A stretch of 64,000 nucleotides of DNA from CAXMQS01 sp964195995 (GCA_964195995.1 CAXMQS010000036.1:62001-126000), one strand, 5' to 3'; shown: positions 48,507-57,567, counted from the stretch's first letter. Translations and numbers: made by a program. Notes: generated by a model from the sequence alone, not told the origin.

Positions 48507-50723
48507 TTGAGCAAGACATCCCCCCGCACCGGGCGGAAGCGGGTGTCAGCAAAAAAGAAGACTGGTCATTACGGCGAAAAGCTGGCGTCGTGGCGACAGG
48601 CAATCACCAGGCGACTTGGTCGCCAATCCGACGACCTATGGGGCTTGACGCTCATCGTCTTCGGCGTTGTGATCGGACTCGGCTACCTCAGTCTCGCCGG
48701 ACCCGTCGGTCGGGGGACCGTAGGTGTTCTCGAGGTTCTCTTTGGACTGTGGGGCTACCTGGTTCCTGTGGCGCTAGTCGGCCTGGGTGTGACTCTGATC
48801 GCCAGGCCGCCGCTCCCCGAGCACGGCCGTCTCGCCATCGGCATCGGCCTCGTGTTCTTTGGAACGCTCGCCATGTTCCACCTGATGACGGGCACTCTCT
48901 CGCTCTCCGGCAACATCGAGGTGGTCCGCGATCGAGGTGGCGCGGTTGGCTCCCTGGTGGCCTTCCCGCTGCGTCGGGTCATCGGATTCTGGGGAGCCTT
49001 CGTAGTGCTGACCGCCGTCGTTGGCATCGGCGTTCTCATCATGATGAAGACGACCCTGCGCGACATAGGCCTCACAATGGGAGCCTTCGGAAGAGCGACA
49101 GTTGGGTGGGTCAAGGCTCGTCGGTTCCGGACCCCTCACACTGCGCCAGTCCAAGCCACACGGTCTACCCGCCCCCAGGCCGCCAAGCCGAAGCAGCAGC
49201 GCCCCAAGACCCAGCCATCGGCCAAGCCGCAGGCGAGTCCGACAGCGGCGCCTCTTCCGGTGGCGGCGGCCGGCAGTGCCTATCAGCTACCTCCCCTTGA
49301 GCTGCTGCACACCTCGGTCGAGGAGAGCGGCTCTAACAAGAGAGCTCTCGAGGAGACCGGGCGCGAGCTCGAGATAACGCTTCGCCAGCACGGTGTCGAT
49401 GCCAGGCTCGTGCGGATCGTTCCCGGTCCAACCGTCACCCGGTTCGAGATCGAGCTGGCGCCGGGAGTCAAGGTGTCGCGCGTAACGGGACTGAGCCACG
49501 ACATCGCCTACGCCCTGGCGGCGTCCGAAGTGCGGATACTTGCCCCGATACCCGGCAAGAGCGCCATCGGCGTCGAGGTGCCCAACCGCCATCGCCACCT
49601 TGTCACTCTCGGCGACGTACTGCGATCTCCTGAAGCCGAAGCGGCAGCACATCCCCTTGAGGTCGGCCTCGGCAAGGACATCAACGGCACCGCCAGCCTG
49701 TTGAATCTGACGGAGTTGCCGCATGTCCTGATCGCCGGTGCCACTGGGGCCGGTAAGTCATCTTGCATCAACGCCCTGGTGACGTCGCTGCTGGTGAGGA
49801 CAGACCCTGAGGAGGTCAAGCTCATCCTCGTCGACCCGAAGCGAGTCGAGCTCGGCCAGTACAACGGCGTTCCTCATCTGTTGACGAAGGTCATCACGAA
49901 TCCCAAGAAGGCGGCAGAGGCTCTGCAATGGGCGGTCTCCGAGATGGACCGCCGCTACGAACTGTTGGCTGAGGCAAGCGTTCGTGACATCGCCGGCTAC
50001 CGCGAGAAGATGGCGGCGGGCATGCTCGACACCGACGACTTCGATCGCTTCCCGTTCCTCGTCATAGTCGTTGACGAGCTCAACGATCTGATGATGGTGG
50101 CCGGGCGCGCCGTCGAAGACGCCATCGTCCGGATCGCCCAGATGGCCCGCGCCGTCGGCATTCACCTCGTCCTGGCGACTCAGCGTCCCTCGGTCGATGT
50201 CATCACCGGGGTCATCAAGGCCAACATCCAGTCGCGGCTGGCGTTCTCCGTCGCCTCCCAGGCAGACAGTCGGGTCATCATCGACACCGGCGGTGCAGAA
50301 AAGCTGGTTGGGCTCGGCGACATGCTGGTCGTTACGGCTCGTGACCCCAAGCCGGAACGGATCCAGGGCGCCTGGGTATCCGAAGCGGAGATCGCGTCAG
50401 TCGTCGAGTGGGTACACGAGCAACAGAAGGCCTCATACGAGGACGAACAGGTCTTTGCCGCCGCCGAGATGAAGCAGGCCAGCGAAGAGGAGTGGGATGG
50501 CGAGGATCCCGAGATCATCCGCCAGGCCCTCGAAATCATCGTTCGATCCCAGCTCGGGTCGACCTCGATGTTGCAGCGCAAGTTGCGCATCGGCTTTGCC
50601 AGGGCGGGTCGCGTCATGGACATCCTCGAGCGCCGCGGGATCGTCGGCCCGTCCGAAGGCTCCAAGGCCCGCGAAGTGCTCTTGACGACCGAAGAGCTCG
50701 AAGAAATGTTCGTCGGCGCCTAA
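48507..50723 (+). CDS. ftsK: DNA translocase FtsK/SpoIIIE
   Basis: TTG at 48507 gives 738 residues. GTG at 48453 or 48543 are alternatives; a TATCGT -10-like element nine bases before 48507 favours the choice made. About four membrane helices span residues 40-185, followed by a short Pro/Gln/Lys-rich linker. The FtsK motor has Walker A GATGAGKSSCINAL (near 412), LILVDPKRVELGQY and Walker B FLVIVVDELNDL. The C-terminal gamma winged-helix (LGSTSMLQRKLRIGFARAGR) would recognise KOPS-type sequences. FtsK pumps DNA at the septum during chromosome dimer resolution and segregation. Confidence 0.94.
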   Translation: MSKTSPRTGRKRVSAKKKTGHYGEKLASWRQAITRRLGRQSDDLWGLTLIVFGVVIGLGYLSLAGPVGRGTVGVLEVLFGLWGYLVPVALVGLGVTLIARPPLPEHGRLAIGIGLVFFGTLAMFHLMTGTLSLSGNIEVVRDRGGAVGSLVAFPLRRVIGFWGAFVVLTAVVGIGVLIMMKTTLRDIGLTMGAFGRATVGWVKARRFRTPHTAPVQATRSTRPQAAKPKQQRPKTQPSAKPQASPTAAPLPVAAAGSAYQLPPLELLHTSVEESGSNKRALEETGRELEITLRQHGVDARLVRIVPGPTVTRFEIELAPGVKVSRVTGLSHDIAYALAASEVRILAPIPGKSAIGVEVPNRHRHLVTLGDVLRSPEAEAAAHPLEVGLGKDINGTASLLNLTELPHVLIAGATGAGKSSCINALVTSLLVRTDPEEVKLILVDPKRVELGQYNGVPHLLTKVITNPKKAAEALQWAVSEMDRRYELLAEASVRDIAGYREKMAAGMLDTDDFDRFPFLVIVVDELNDLMMVAGRAVEDAIVRIAQMARAVGIHLVLATQRPSVDVITGVIKANIQSRLAFSVASQADSRVIIDTGGAEKLVGLGDMLVVTARDPKPERIQGAWVSEAEIASVVEWVHEQQKASYEDEQVFAAAEMKQASEEEWDGEDPEIIRQALEIIVRSQLGSTSMLQRKLRIGFARAGRVMDILERRGIVGPSEGSKAREVLLTTEELEEMFVGA

Positions 50724-50812
50724 CCCGTGCGAGCCTCCGCCCGACTTCTGTGGTGGCATGCCGCACGGCTGGCGATGGAGCTAAAGGCACACCGACCGTA
50801 AGTGGCAGCCGG

Positions 50813-50818
50813 TAGCCT
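50813..50818 (+). promoter_or_regulatory. -10 element (TAGCCT), probable leaderless promoter of the pyruvate dehydrogenase operon
   Basis: TAGCCT ends 7 bases before the ATG at 50826. The stretch GGTAGCCTCGCTGC is identical to that preceding the cupin gene at 57091. Confidence 0.5.
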
Positions 50819-50825
50819 CGCTGCC

Positions 50826-51863
50826 ATGTCCGAGCCGCTACAGATTCTCGATCCGTTGGGGAGCCTTGTCGGTGATGCCCCTATGGACCTGGAGGAAACC
50901 CGTCGCCTCTACCGGGCCCTCGTTGCCGCGCGGATCTACGACCACAAGGCCTCTGCGTTGCAGCGTCAGGGCCGGCTGGCTACCTACTCGCCTTTCGAGG
51001 GGCAGGAGGCCGCGCAGATCGGGAGTGCCGCGGCGCTGCGGCCGGACGACTGGCTGGTCGGCACTTATCGGGACGCCGCGGCGATGCAGTTCCAGGGCTA
51101 CCCGTGGGTGAACCTCTTCCTCGGCCGCACCGGCCATGAGAGTGGGGGAGCGACGCCGGACGGAGTCAACGTGCTGCCACCGTCGATAACGGTCGGCGCC
51201 CAGATGATCCACGCGGTCGGCCTGGCGTGGGCGGAGCGAATCAAGGGCAGCGATCGCATCGCCTTGACGTACTTCGGCGACGGCGCCACTTCCGAGGGCG
51301 ACTTCCACGAGGCGATGAACTTCGCCGGCGTCTATGCAACGGCGACCGTGTTCCTCTGCCAGAACAACGGCTTTGCCATCTCGTTGAGTCGGGAGAAGCA
51401 GACCGCAGCAGAAACCATCGCCTCCAAGGGAGTCGGTTACGGTGTTCCGGGACTGCAGGTGGACGGCAACGACCTGTTCGCCGTCTACCAGGCGACCAGC
51501 GACGCGGTGGCGAGAGCGCGTCGTGGCGAGGGGCCGACCCTGATCGAGGCGCTCACCTATCGGATCGGCCCCCACACCACCAGCGATGATCCCGGCCGCT
51601 ATCGCGATGAAGCGCAGGTGGCGAAGTGGCAGGAGCGCGACCCGTTGCAGCGAGTGCGGCTCTATCTGGAGAACAACGACGCCTGGGATGTCGAGTGGCA
51701 AACGCTGATCGAGGAAGAAGAGGGCGCTGTGATCGAGCAGGCGGTTGCCGAGGCCGAGGCTGCAGATCCTCTGTCTCCCGGTGAGATGTTCGGCGCCATG
51801 TTCGCCGAGCCGACGGCACCCCTGCTCAGCCAACAGGCAATGCTGGAGAGGGACGGGCCGTGA
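50826..51863 (+). CDS. pdhA: 2-oxoacid (pyruvate-type) dehydrogenase E1 component, alpha subunit
   Basis: The 345-residue subunit has the thiamine diphosphate motif GDGATSEGDFHEAMNFAGVY...NNGFAIS. Other E1-alpha signatures are YSPFEGQEAAQIG, VGTYRDAAAM and the phosphorylation-loop-like YRIGPHTTSDDPGRY. It decarboxylates pyruvate or a branched-chain 2-oxoacid and, with E1 beta, reductively acylates the lipoyl domain of E2. The three genes are tightly linked by GTGA and TGATG overlaps. Pyruvate is the usual guess, but branched-chain substrates cannot be excluded. Confidence 0.9.
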   Translation: MSEPLQILDPLGSLVGDAPMDLEETRRLYRALVAARIYDHKASALQRQGRLATYSPFEGQEAAQIGSAAALRPDDWLVGTYRDAAAMQFQGYPWVNLFLGRTGHESGGATPDGVNVLPPSITVGAQMIHAVGLAWAERIKGSDRIALTYFGDGATSEGDFHEAMNFAGVYATATVFLCQNNGFAISLSREKQTAAETIASKGVGYGVPGLQVDGNDLFAVYQATSDAVARARRGEGPTLIEALTYRIGPHTTSDDPGRYRDEAQVAKWQERDPLQRVRLYLENNDAWDVEWQTLIEEEEGAVIEQAVAEAEAADPLSPGEMFGAMFAEPTAPLLSQQAMLERDGP

Positions 51864-52837
51864 GCGAGCTCAACCTGGCGATGGCCATCAATGCAGCTCT
51901 GGCGGAAGCCCTCGGCGCCGACGACAGCGTTGTTCTGCTTGGCGAGGACATCGGGACAACCGGTGGAGTGTTCCGTGTCACAGACGGCCTTGCTGCCAAG
52001 TATGGGGCTGACCGAGTCGTCGACACCCCGGTAGCCGAGTCCGGGATCGTCGGCGCCGCGTTTGGGATGGCGGTCGCCGGGCTGCGACCGATAGTCGAGA
52101 TCCAGTTCATGGGGTTCTCCTACCCGGCGTTCGACCAACTCATCAGTCACGTGTCGCGTATCAGGAACCGATCACAGCACCGATTCACGGCGTCGTTGGT
52201 GGTTCGCATCCCGTATGGGGGTGGCATCGGCGCTGCCGAGCACCACTCCGAATCCACCGAAGCGATCTACGCCCACACTCCCGGCCTCAAGCTGGTCGTC
52301 CCGTCGCGGCCGAGCGATGCCAAAGGGTTGTTGGCAGCGGCTATCGCCGATCCCGATCCCGTGGTGTTCCTCGAACCCATTCGCCTCTATCGATCGATCA
52401 AGGAGGAGGTGCCGTCTGAGCCCTACGAGGTGCCCATCGGTTCGGCAGCTGTGGAGCGGCCCGGCACCGACCTGACCCTCATATCTTGGGGAGCCATGAT
52501 GCGCGAGGTGCGAGAGGCTGCAGATCAACTCGAGGTCGATGGCCTTGCACCGGAGGTCATCGACCTTCGCTCCCTGGTTCCCCTTGACGCTGAGACCATT
52601 GTCGAGTCGGTTGCCAAGACCGGCCGAGCCGTAGTCGTGCAGGAGGCACCGCGCACCGGCGGCTTTGCCTCCGAGGTGGCAGCGCTTATTGGGGAACGAG
52701 CCCTGTACTCCTTGGCCGCGCCCGTCGAGCGTGTCACCGGTTGGGACACCGTCGTGCCTCTTCGTCGCACGGAACACAACTACATCCCCTCGGTCGAGCG
52801 CGTGCTGACGGCGGCGCGCCGGGTGCTGAGCGCCTGA
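51860..52837 (+). CDS. pdhB: 2-oxoacid (pyruvate-type) dehydrogenase E1 component, beta subunit
   Basis: The 325-residue subunit (GTG start overlapping pdhA) has LNLAMAINAALAEALGADDSVVLLGEDIG at the N-terminus, VDTPVAESGIVGAAFGMAVAGLRPIVEIQFMGF, and the C-terminal transketolase domain with VIDLRSLVPLDAETIVESV and VVQEAPRTGGFASEVAA. Beta subunits provide the pyrimidine half of the thiamine site and contact E2. It makes the alpha2-beta2 E1 with the preceding gene. Confidence 0.92.
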   Translation: MSELNLAMAINAALAEALGADDSVVLLGEDIGTTGGVFRVTDGLAAKYGADRVVDTPVAESGIVGAAFGMAVAGLRPIVEIQFMGFSYPAFDQLISHVSRIRNRSQHRFTASLVVRIPYGGGIGAAEHHSESTEAIYAHTPGLKLVVPSRPSDAKGLLAAAIADPDPVVFLEPIRLYRSIKEEVPSEPYEVPIGSAAVERPGTDLTLISWGAMMREVREAADQLEVDGLAPEVIDLRSLVPLDAETIVESVAKTGRAVVVQEAPRTGGFASEVAALIGERALYSLAAPVERVTGWDTVVPLRRTEHNYIPSVERVLTAARRVLSA

Positions 52838-53925
52838 TGGCCACCGAGTTTCTGCTACCCGACATCGGCGAGGGCCTCACCGAGGCAACGGTCGTCGAGT
52901 GGTTGGCCATCGTCGGCGAGGAACTCACGCTCGACGGGCCCATGGTCGAGATGGAGACGGACAAGGCCGTCACCGAGATCCCGGCTCCGGTCGCCGGCGT
53001 TTTGTTGCATCAGGGAGCCGCCGAGGGCGAGACGCTCGAGGTAGGGCAGGTGTTGGCCGTCATCGGCTCGGTCGGTGAGTCGTGGGAGCCGTCGGCGCCC
53101 GCCGCTCCGGAGGCCGCCGCTCCCATCGTCGGGACCCTGCAAGAGGCTTCGTCCACCGCCGGGCAGGCCCTGCCGGCGGTTCGCAAGCTGGCAGCGGAGC
53201 TGGGAGTCGACCTGGCAGCGGTGACTGGGTCCGGCCCCGGTGGTCGGATCACGGCAGCGGACGTCGAGTCGGCGACGGGGGGGAGTGCCGAGCGCATCGC
53301 CCTCTCGACAACACGGCGCGCCATCGCCGACAACCTCACCAGGTCGTGGCGAGAGATACCCCATGTGACCACCTACGGAGAGGCGGACGCAGCGTCGCTG
53401 TTGGCCGCCCGCAAGGAATCTGGCCAGCCTCTCGAGGCCCATCTGATCGCCGCCGTCACCCCGTTGCTGGCCGAGTTCGGCGACTTCAACTCATCCTTCG
53501 TCGGCGACGCGATCCTCCGTCGAACCAACTACGACGTCGGTTTCGCCGTCGACACGCCAGAGGGCCTGATGGTCGCCGTTATTAAGGGCGCTGACTCCAT
53601 GACGATCGCGGAGCTCGGGCAGGAGGTGTCGCGGCTTGCCACCGCTGCCAAGGAGCGTTCGGCAACGGTCGACGAGCTTCGAGGCCAGACCTTCACCATC
53701 TCGAACATCGGTGCCGTCGGCGGTCGCTACGGGACGCCCATAGTCCCCTACGGGACGACGGCCATCCTCTCGGTTGGTCGCGCCGACCCCACGGCAGGCG
53801 TCGTCGACGGCCGGCTGGCCGTGGTGCAGCCCTTCCCGCTCTCGTTGTCCTACGACCACCGCGTCATCGACGGTGCCAAGGGAAGGGCTTTCCTCGCCGC
53901 GGTCATCGCTGCCATAGAGGCGTGA
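52837..53925 (+). CDS. pdhC: Dihydrolipoamide acyltransferase E2 component
   Basis: ATG at 52837 shares a base with the pdhB stop (TGATG). The 362-residue protein has a single N-terminal lipoyl domain with lipoylation motif METDKAVTEIPAP (Lys about 44), an Ala/Pro linker, a peripheral subunit-binding domain (PAVRKLAAELGVDLAAVTGSG) and a short catalytic domain ending in SYDHRVIDGAKG with the acyltransferase His and Asp. No E3 (lipoamide dehydrogenase) gene is in the window, so E3 must be encoded elsewhere. The LplA-like protein at 16151 could lipoylate it. Confidence 0.92.
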   Translation: MATEFLLPDIGEGLTEATVVEWLAIVGEELTLDGPMVEMETDKAVTEIPAPVAGVLLHQGAAEGETLEVGQVLAVIGSVGESWEPSAPAAPEAAAPIVGTLQEASSTAGQALPAVRKLAAELGVDLAAVTGSGPGGRITAADVESATGGSAERIALSTTRRAIADNLTRSWREIPHVTTYGEADAASLLAARKESGQPLEAHLIAAVTPLLAEFGDFNSSFVGDAILRRTNYDVGFAVDTPEGLMVAVIKGADSMTIAELGQEVSRLATAAKERSATVDELRGQTFTISNIGAVGGRYGTPIVPYGTTAILSVGRADPTAGVVDGRLAVVQPFPLSLSYDHRVIDGAKGRAFLAAVIAAIEA

Positions 53926-53993
53926 GCGACTACCGCGTTCATCTGTGAGTGACCCCGAGGACGGGCAGCGCATACCCGTACACTTCGTCGCTG

Positions 53994-55298
53994 ATGAACC
54001 CCACCGTCCACCTAACGACGCTCGGCTGCGCCAAGAACCAGGTCGACTCCGACAAGCTCACGGCCATGCTTGCCGAGGCCGGCTACGACATGTCGGCTGA
54101 TGCAGAGACAGCCGATGTCGTCATGGTGAACACATGCGCCTTCATCGAGGCTGCTCGCCAGGAATCGATCGACACCATCCTGGCTGCCTCCGACACCAAG
54201 AGAGACAACGCCAAGCTCGTCGTCCTCGGCTGCATGGCCCAGCGCTACGAGACCGAGCTGGCGGCCGCGCTGCCCGAGGCAGACGCCGTTGTCGGGCTGG
54301 AGCGTTACGGCGAGCTCGTAGAGCGCCTCGACGACATGACGGACTGGCAGCCCATCCGCCTCGCCTCGTCGAAGATGGACATCCTCTACGAGACCAAGCG
54401 TCCTGCTCCAACAACCCCATACGCCTACGTCAAGGTGGCCGAGGGCTGCGACAAGCCGTGCACCTTCTGCGCCATCCCACTGTTCCGTGGCAAGCAGCGA
54501 TCGCGGGCGCCGGTCAACATCCGCGATGAGATCGCCGACCTGGCGCAAGGCGGCGTTGGCGAGGTCGTGCTCGTTGCCCAAGACCTTGCTGCATACGGTC
54601 GCGACATCGACGCCCCGGGCGGCATCGTCGATCTGCTGCGCTTCGTCTCCGACGTCGACGGCCTGCAGCGGCTGCGGCTTCTCTACCTCTATCCCAAGGA
54701 GATCCGGCCGGGCCTCATCGAGGAAATGACGACCAACCCCATCGTGGTCCCGTACTTCGATCTCAGCCTGCAGCACGTTGCGCCGGAGCTGCTCAGGGCC
54801 ATGAAACGCCCCGGAGACGGCGATCGTCATCGCCAGCTCATCGGTGACATCCGGGCGGCGTCGCCAGAAGCCGGACTCAGGTCCAGCTTCATCGTTGGTT
54901 TCCCCGGCGAGACCGACGCCGATGTCGAGGCCCTCGCCGACTTCCTCGTCGATGTGCAGCTGGATTGGGCCGGATTCTTCCCGTACTCGGCCGAGGAAGG
55001 GACTCCTGCCGCCGAGCTGCCGGGCCAGCTGCCTGCGGACACCATCGCGGAACGAGCCCGCCACCTCTCGGCCATCCAGGACGACATCACCGCCAGCCGT
55101 AACGCAGCTCAGGTCGGAAAGCGCCTGGAGGTTCTCATCGACCAGGTTGAGGATGATGTTCCCGTCGGCCGCAGTTATCGCGAGGCTCCCGAGATCGACG
55201 GAGTAATCGTGCTCGATGGTGGGTCACCGGGGGAGTGGGTCGACGTCGAGATCACTGCTTCGTACGCGGTTGACCTGGCGGGCAGCGTTCTGCGGTGA
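53994..55298 (+). CDS. rimO: Ribosomal protein S12 methylthiotransferase RimO
   Basis: ATG at 53994 gives 434 residues. The N-terminal UPF0004 domain has LGCAKNQVDSDKL, VNTCAFIEAARQES and VLGCMAQRY with three cluster-binding cysteines. The radical SAM core has CDKPCTFCAIP (CxxxCxxC). A TRAM domain (about 365-434) closes the protein. The LGCAKNxVDS signature and S12-type FIEAARQESID segment separate it from MiaB, which is also in the window. RimO methylthiolates an Asp of ribosomal protein S12. A TACACT -10-like element ends nine bases before the ATG; cinA follows by overlap. Confidence 0.95.
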   Translation: MNPTVHLTTLGCAKNQVDSDKLTAMLAEAGYDMSADAETADVVMVNTCAFIEAARQESIDTILAASDTKRDNAKLVVLGCMAQRYETELAAALPEADAVVGLERYGELVERLDDMTDWQPIRLASSKMDILYETKRPAPTTPYAYVKVAEGCDKPCTFCAIPLFRGKQRSRAPVNIRDEIADLAQGGVGEVVLVAQDLAAYGRDIDAPGGIVDLLRFVSDVDGLQRLRLLYLYPKEIRPGLIEEMTTNPIVVPYFDLSLQHVAPELLRAMKRPGDGDRHRQLIGDIRAASPEAGLRSSFIVGFPGETDADVEALADFLVDVQLDWAGFFPYSAEEGTPAAELPGQLPADTIAERARHLSAIQDDITASRNAAQVGKRLEVLIDQVEDDVPVGRSYREAPEIDGVIVLDGGSPGEWVDVEITASYAVDLAGSVLR

Positions 55299-56533
55299 TC
55301 GTCGAGGTCATCGCCATCGGCACCGAGCTACTGCTCGGCCAGATCATCAACTCAAACGCCGCCGCCATCGGTGCCAGGCTGGCCGAGGTCGGGCTCACCC
55401 ATTACCGCCAGACGGTCGTTGGCGACAACCTCGATCGGGTGGCCGCTGCGATCGTTGATGCCATGGACCGAGCCGACGCCGTGATCATCACCGGCGGCCT
55501 CGGGCCGACTCAAGACGACCTCACCCGCGAGGCCATCTGCGCGGCCACCGGCCTTTCCATGGAGTTCGACGAGGGGCACGCCAAGGCTCTCGCCGAGATG
55601 TTCGCGGCACGAGGACGCGAGATGCCCGAGTCGAACCTGCGCCAGGCGCAGTACCCCCATGGCGCCGAGCTGATCCCCAACCACAAAGGGACCGCACCGG
55701 GACTGGCCCTGCGCCACGCCGACACCCTCATCTTCGCGTTGCCGGGAGTGCCTGTGGAGCTCTATCCCATGCTCGACGACACCGTCATGCCGCAGCTGCG
55801 TGGCGACGGGGTGGTCCATAGCCGTCTCCTCCGCACGTATGGGGAGTCGGAGTCGAAGCTGGCAGACCTGCTCGGCGACCTCTACGACGAACACCGCAAC
55901 CCGACGCTGGCGTTCCTGGCGTCGGGAGGAGAGATCAAACTGCGGCTGACGGCCTCCGCAGCCAGCGAGGCCGAGGCGTCCGCCCTCATCCAGCCTGTCG
56001 AGGACGAGATCCGAAGGCGCCTCGGTGACCTGGTGTTCGGAGCAGACGACGACACGGTGGAGCGGCTGCTATTCGACATGCTCTCGGAGCATGGCTGGAC
56101 CATGGGTACCGCCGAGTCGGCAACGGGCGGCCGTGTGGCGGCGGCGATCACCGCAGTGTCCGGCGCCTCGGCCGTCTTCAGGGGCTCGATCGTCGCCTAC
56201 GCCACAGATCTCAAGGCGTCGTTGCTGGACGTTCCTGCGGAGGACCTGAAGCCCGACACCATTGTCAGCATCGAGACCGCCGCTGCGATGGCGGAGGGGG
56301 CCGCCGCCACCCTCGGCGTCGACGTTGCCATCGCCGTTACCGGGTCGGCGGGTCCCGAGCCCCGGGGCCAACCGGTCGGCACCATGGCGATCGCCGTTCG
56401 TACACCCGAGCGAACTCTCACGCGGATCCTGAAGATGCCGGGAGACCGCGAGCGCATCCTCACCTACACGACCACGGCCGCTCTTCACCTGGCGCGCGCC
56501 GTCCTTGCCGGAGACCAGACCTCGCAGCCATGA
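55295..56533 (+). CDS. cinA: CinA-like protein (competence/damage-inducible, NMN deamidase-related)
   Basis: The 412-residue protein begins at GTG overlapping the rimO stop. The N-terminal MoCF-like domain has EVIAIGTELLLGQIINSNAA and ITGGLGPTQDDLTREAI. The C-terminal CinA domain has GTAESATGGRVAAAITAVSGASAVFRGSIVAYA and VAIAVTGSAGP. The C-terminal domain is an NMN deamidase in many bacteria, recycling NAD; the N-terminal domain can be an ADP-ribose pyrophosphatase. The usual ESCTGG reads ESATGG here. It is often found beside recA, as here. Confidence 0.93.
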   Translation: MIVEVIAIGTELLLGQIINSNAAAIGARLAEVGLTHYRQTVVGDNLDRVAAAIVDAMDRADAVIITGGLGPTQDDLTREAICAATGLSMEFDEGHAKALAEMFAARGREMPESNLRQAQYPHGAELIPNHKGTAPGLALRHADTLIFALPGVPVELYPMLDDTVMPQLRGDGVVHSRLLRTYGESESKLADLLGDLYDEHRNPTLAFLASGGEIKLRLTASAASEAEASALIQPVEDEIRRRLGDLVFGADDDTVERLLFDMLSEHGWTMGTAESATGGRVAAAITAVSGASAVFRGSIVAYATDLKASLLDVPAEDLKPDTIVSIETAAAMAEGAAATLGVDVAIAVTGSAGPEPRGQPVGTMAIAVRTPERTLTRILKMPGDRERILTYTTTAALHLARAVLAGDQTSQP

Positions 56534-57081
56534 GCCCCGACGACCCCATGGGCCGCCTCTTCCTTGGCGTCGCCCTCACCGATGATGCCCGCGCGGCCAT
56601 CGCAGCCCACCTGGGACCGATGTCGCCACTACCGGGACGGCCGGCCCCTCCGCACAACTGGCACATCACTCTGCGATTCCTCGGTCTGACGACCACGCTG
56701 CAGTACGAGCGCGTCCTCTCTGGGCTCGACGACCTTCCGCCGACCATGTCTCTCGATCTCAGCGTCTTCGGCACCTTCCCCAATCCGCAGCGAGCCAACG
56801 TGCTGTGGTTTGGCCTCGGGGTGCCCTCTCCCGAGTTAGAGGAGATGGCAGCCATGGCGGAAGAGTCGGCGGTGGCGGCGGGATTCTCTCCCGAGGAGCG
56901 GCCGTTCCATCCACATGTAACGCTGAGCCGTCTGCGGCCGCCCCACGATCTAAGAGCCCTGATCGATTCCATTCCATACCTGCGCCTGCGGATGGAGGTG
57001 GATGCGATGACGGTCTTTCGTTCACGTAGCGAGCCGGGCGGGATGCGGTATGAGGCCATCGAGACCGTGACGCTCGGGTAG
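56530..57081 (+). CDS. thpR: RNA 2',3'-cyclic phosphodiesterase
   Basis: The 183-residue protein of the 2H phosphoesterase family has both HxT motifs, HITLRFLG and HVTLSRL, and the FLGVALTDDARAAI start. ThpR (also called LigT-like) opens 2',3'-cyclic phosphates on RNA; E. coli relatives also ligate tRNA halves in vitro. Its ATG overlaps the cinA stop (ATGA). Its own stop TAG forms part of the TAGCCT -10 element of the next gene. Confidence 0.92.
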   Translation: MSPDDPMGRLFLGVALTDDARAAIAAHLGPMSPLPGRPAPPHNWHITLRFLGLTTTLQYERVLSGLDDLPPTMSLDLSVFGTFPNPQRANVLWFGLGVPSPELEEMAAMAEESAVAAGFSPEERPFHPHVTLSRLRPPHDLRALIDSIPYLRLRMEVDAMTVFRSRSEPGGMRYEAIETVTLG

Positions 57082-57084
57082 CCT
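57079..57084 (+). promoter_or_regulatory. -10 element (TAGCCT), probable leaderless promoter of the cupin gene
   Basis: TAGCCT ends 6 bases before the ATG at 57091 and overlaps the thpR stop codon. Confidence 0.5.
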
Positions 57085-57090
57085 CGCTGC

Positions 57091-57477
57091 ATGCAACACA
57101 CACCCGCTGAGAACATCCCGTGGGCACCCGCCCCCTCCGAGCACTTCACCGGCGAGGTCTGGTTCGGCCCGCTGTCCCACGCTTCGCCTGAAGGACTGAA
57201 CGCACTCGCCGTCCACTTCTCCCCGGGGGCTCGCACCGATTGGCACACCCACGCCGAGGGTCAGGTCCTGTACTGCGTCTCGGGCGCCGGCCTGGTAAGG
57301 CGCGACGACGGCGAGACGGCCGAGATGTCGCCTGGTGACGTCGTGTACTCGGATCCGGGGGAGCGCCACTGGCATGGCGCCACCGCCATCTCCCACATGG
57401 TGCACCTGTCGTTGACGACCGGTGCCCCGACGGAGTGGTTCCCCGAGAAGGTGACCGACGAGCAGTACGGCGGCTGA
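57091..57477 (+). CDS. Cupin domain protein
   Basis: The 128-residue single cupin has motif 1 FSPGARTDWHTHAEGQVLYCVSGAG (His and Glu/Gln metal-ligand positions) and motif 2 SPGDVVYSDPGERHWHGA. It resembles small cupins of the (R)-mandelonitrile lyase-like or carboxymuconolactone decarboxylase-associated group. The substrate is unknown. It stands alone between thpR and recA and has its own -10 element. Confidence 0.85.
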   Translation: MQHTPAENIPWAPAPSEHFTGEVWFGPLSHASPEGLNALAVHFSPGARTDWHTHAEGQVLYCVSGAGLVRRDDGETAEMSPGDVVYSDPGERHWHGATAISHMVHLSLTTGAPTEWFPEKVTDEQYGG

Positions 57478-57545
57478 GCAGGGCCTGCGCCGCGTGGCGT
57501 TGTGAGGCCGCTGGGGCCCGCTCTCGGCTACGGAATCCTTGCAAT

Positions 57546-57559
57546 CGAACACCTGTTCG
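57546..57559 (+). promoter_or_regulatory. LexA binding site (SOS box) of recA
   Basis: CGAACACCTGTTCG is an exact CGAAC-N4-GTTCG match 112 bases upstream of the recA GTG. It lies between TTGCAA (57539-57544) and TACCTT (57562-57567), which are 17 bases apart and could be -35 and -10. The box ends two bases before the -10, as at dnaE2. Confidence 0.9.
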
Positions 57560-57561
57560 GG

Positions 57562-57567
57562 TACCTT
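57562..57567 (+). promoter_or_regulatory. -10 element (TACCTT) of recA
   Basis: TACCTT lies two bases after the LexA box and 17 bases after TTGCAA. It leaves about 100 bases of 5' leader before the recA start. Confidence 0.45.

Noticed and set aside
54012..55064. A 350-codon minus-strand open frame opposite rimO
   Set aside because: Shadow frame; rimO carries the radical SAM and cluster cysteines on the plus strand.
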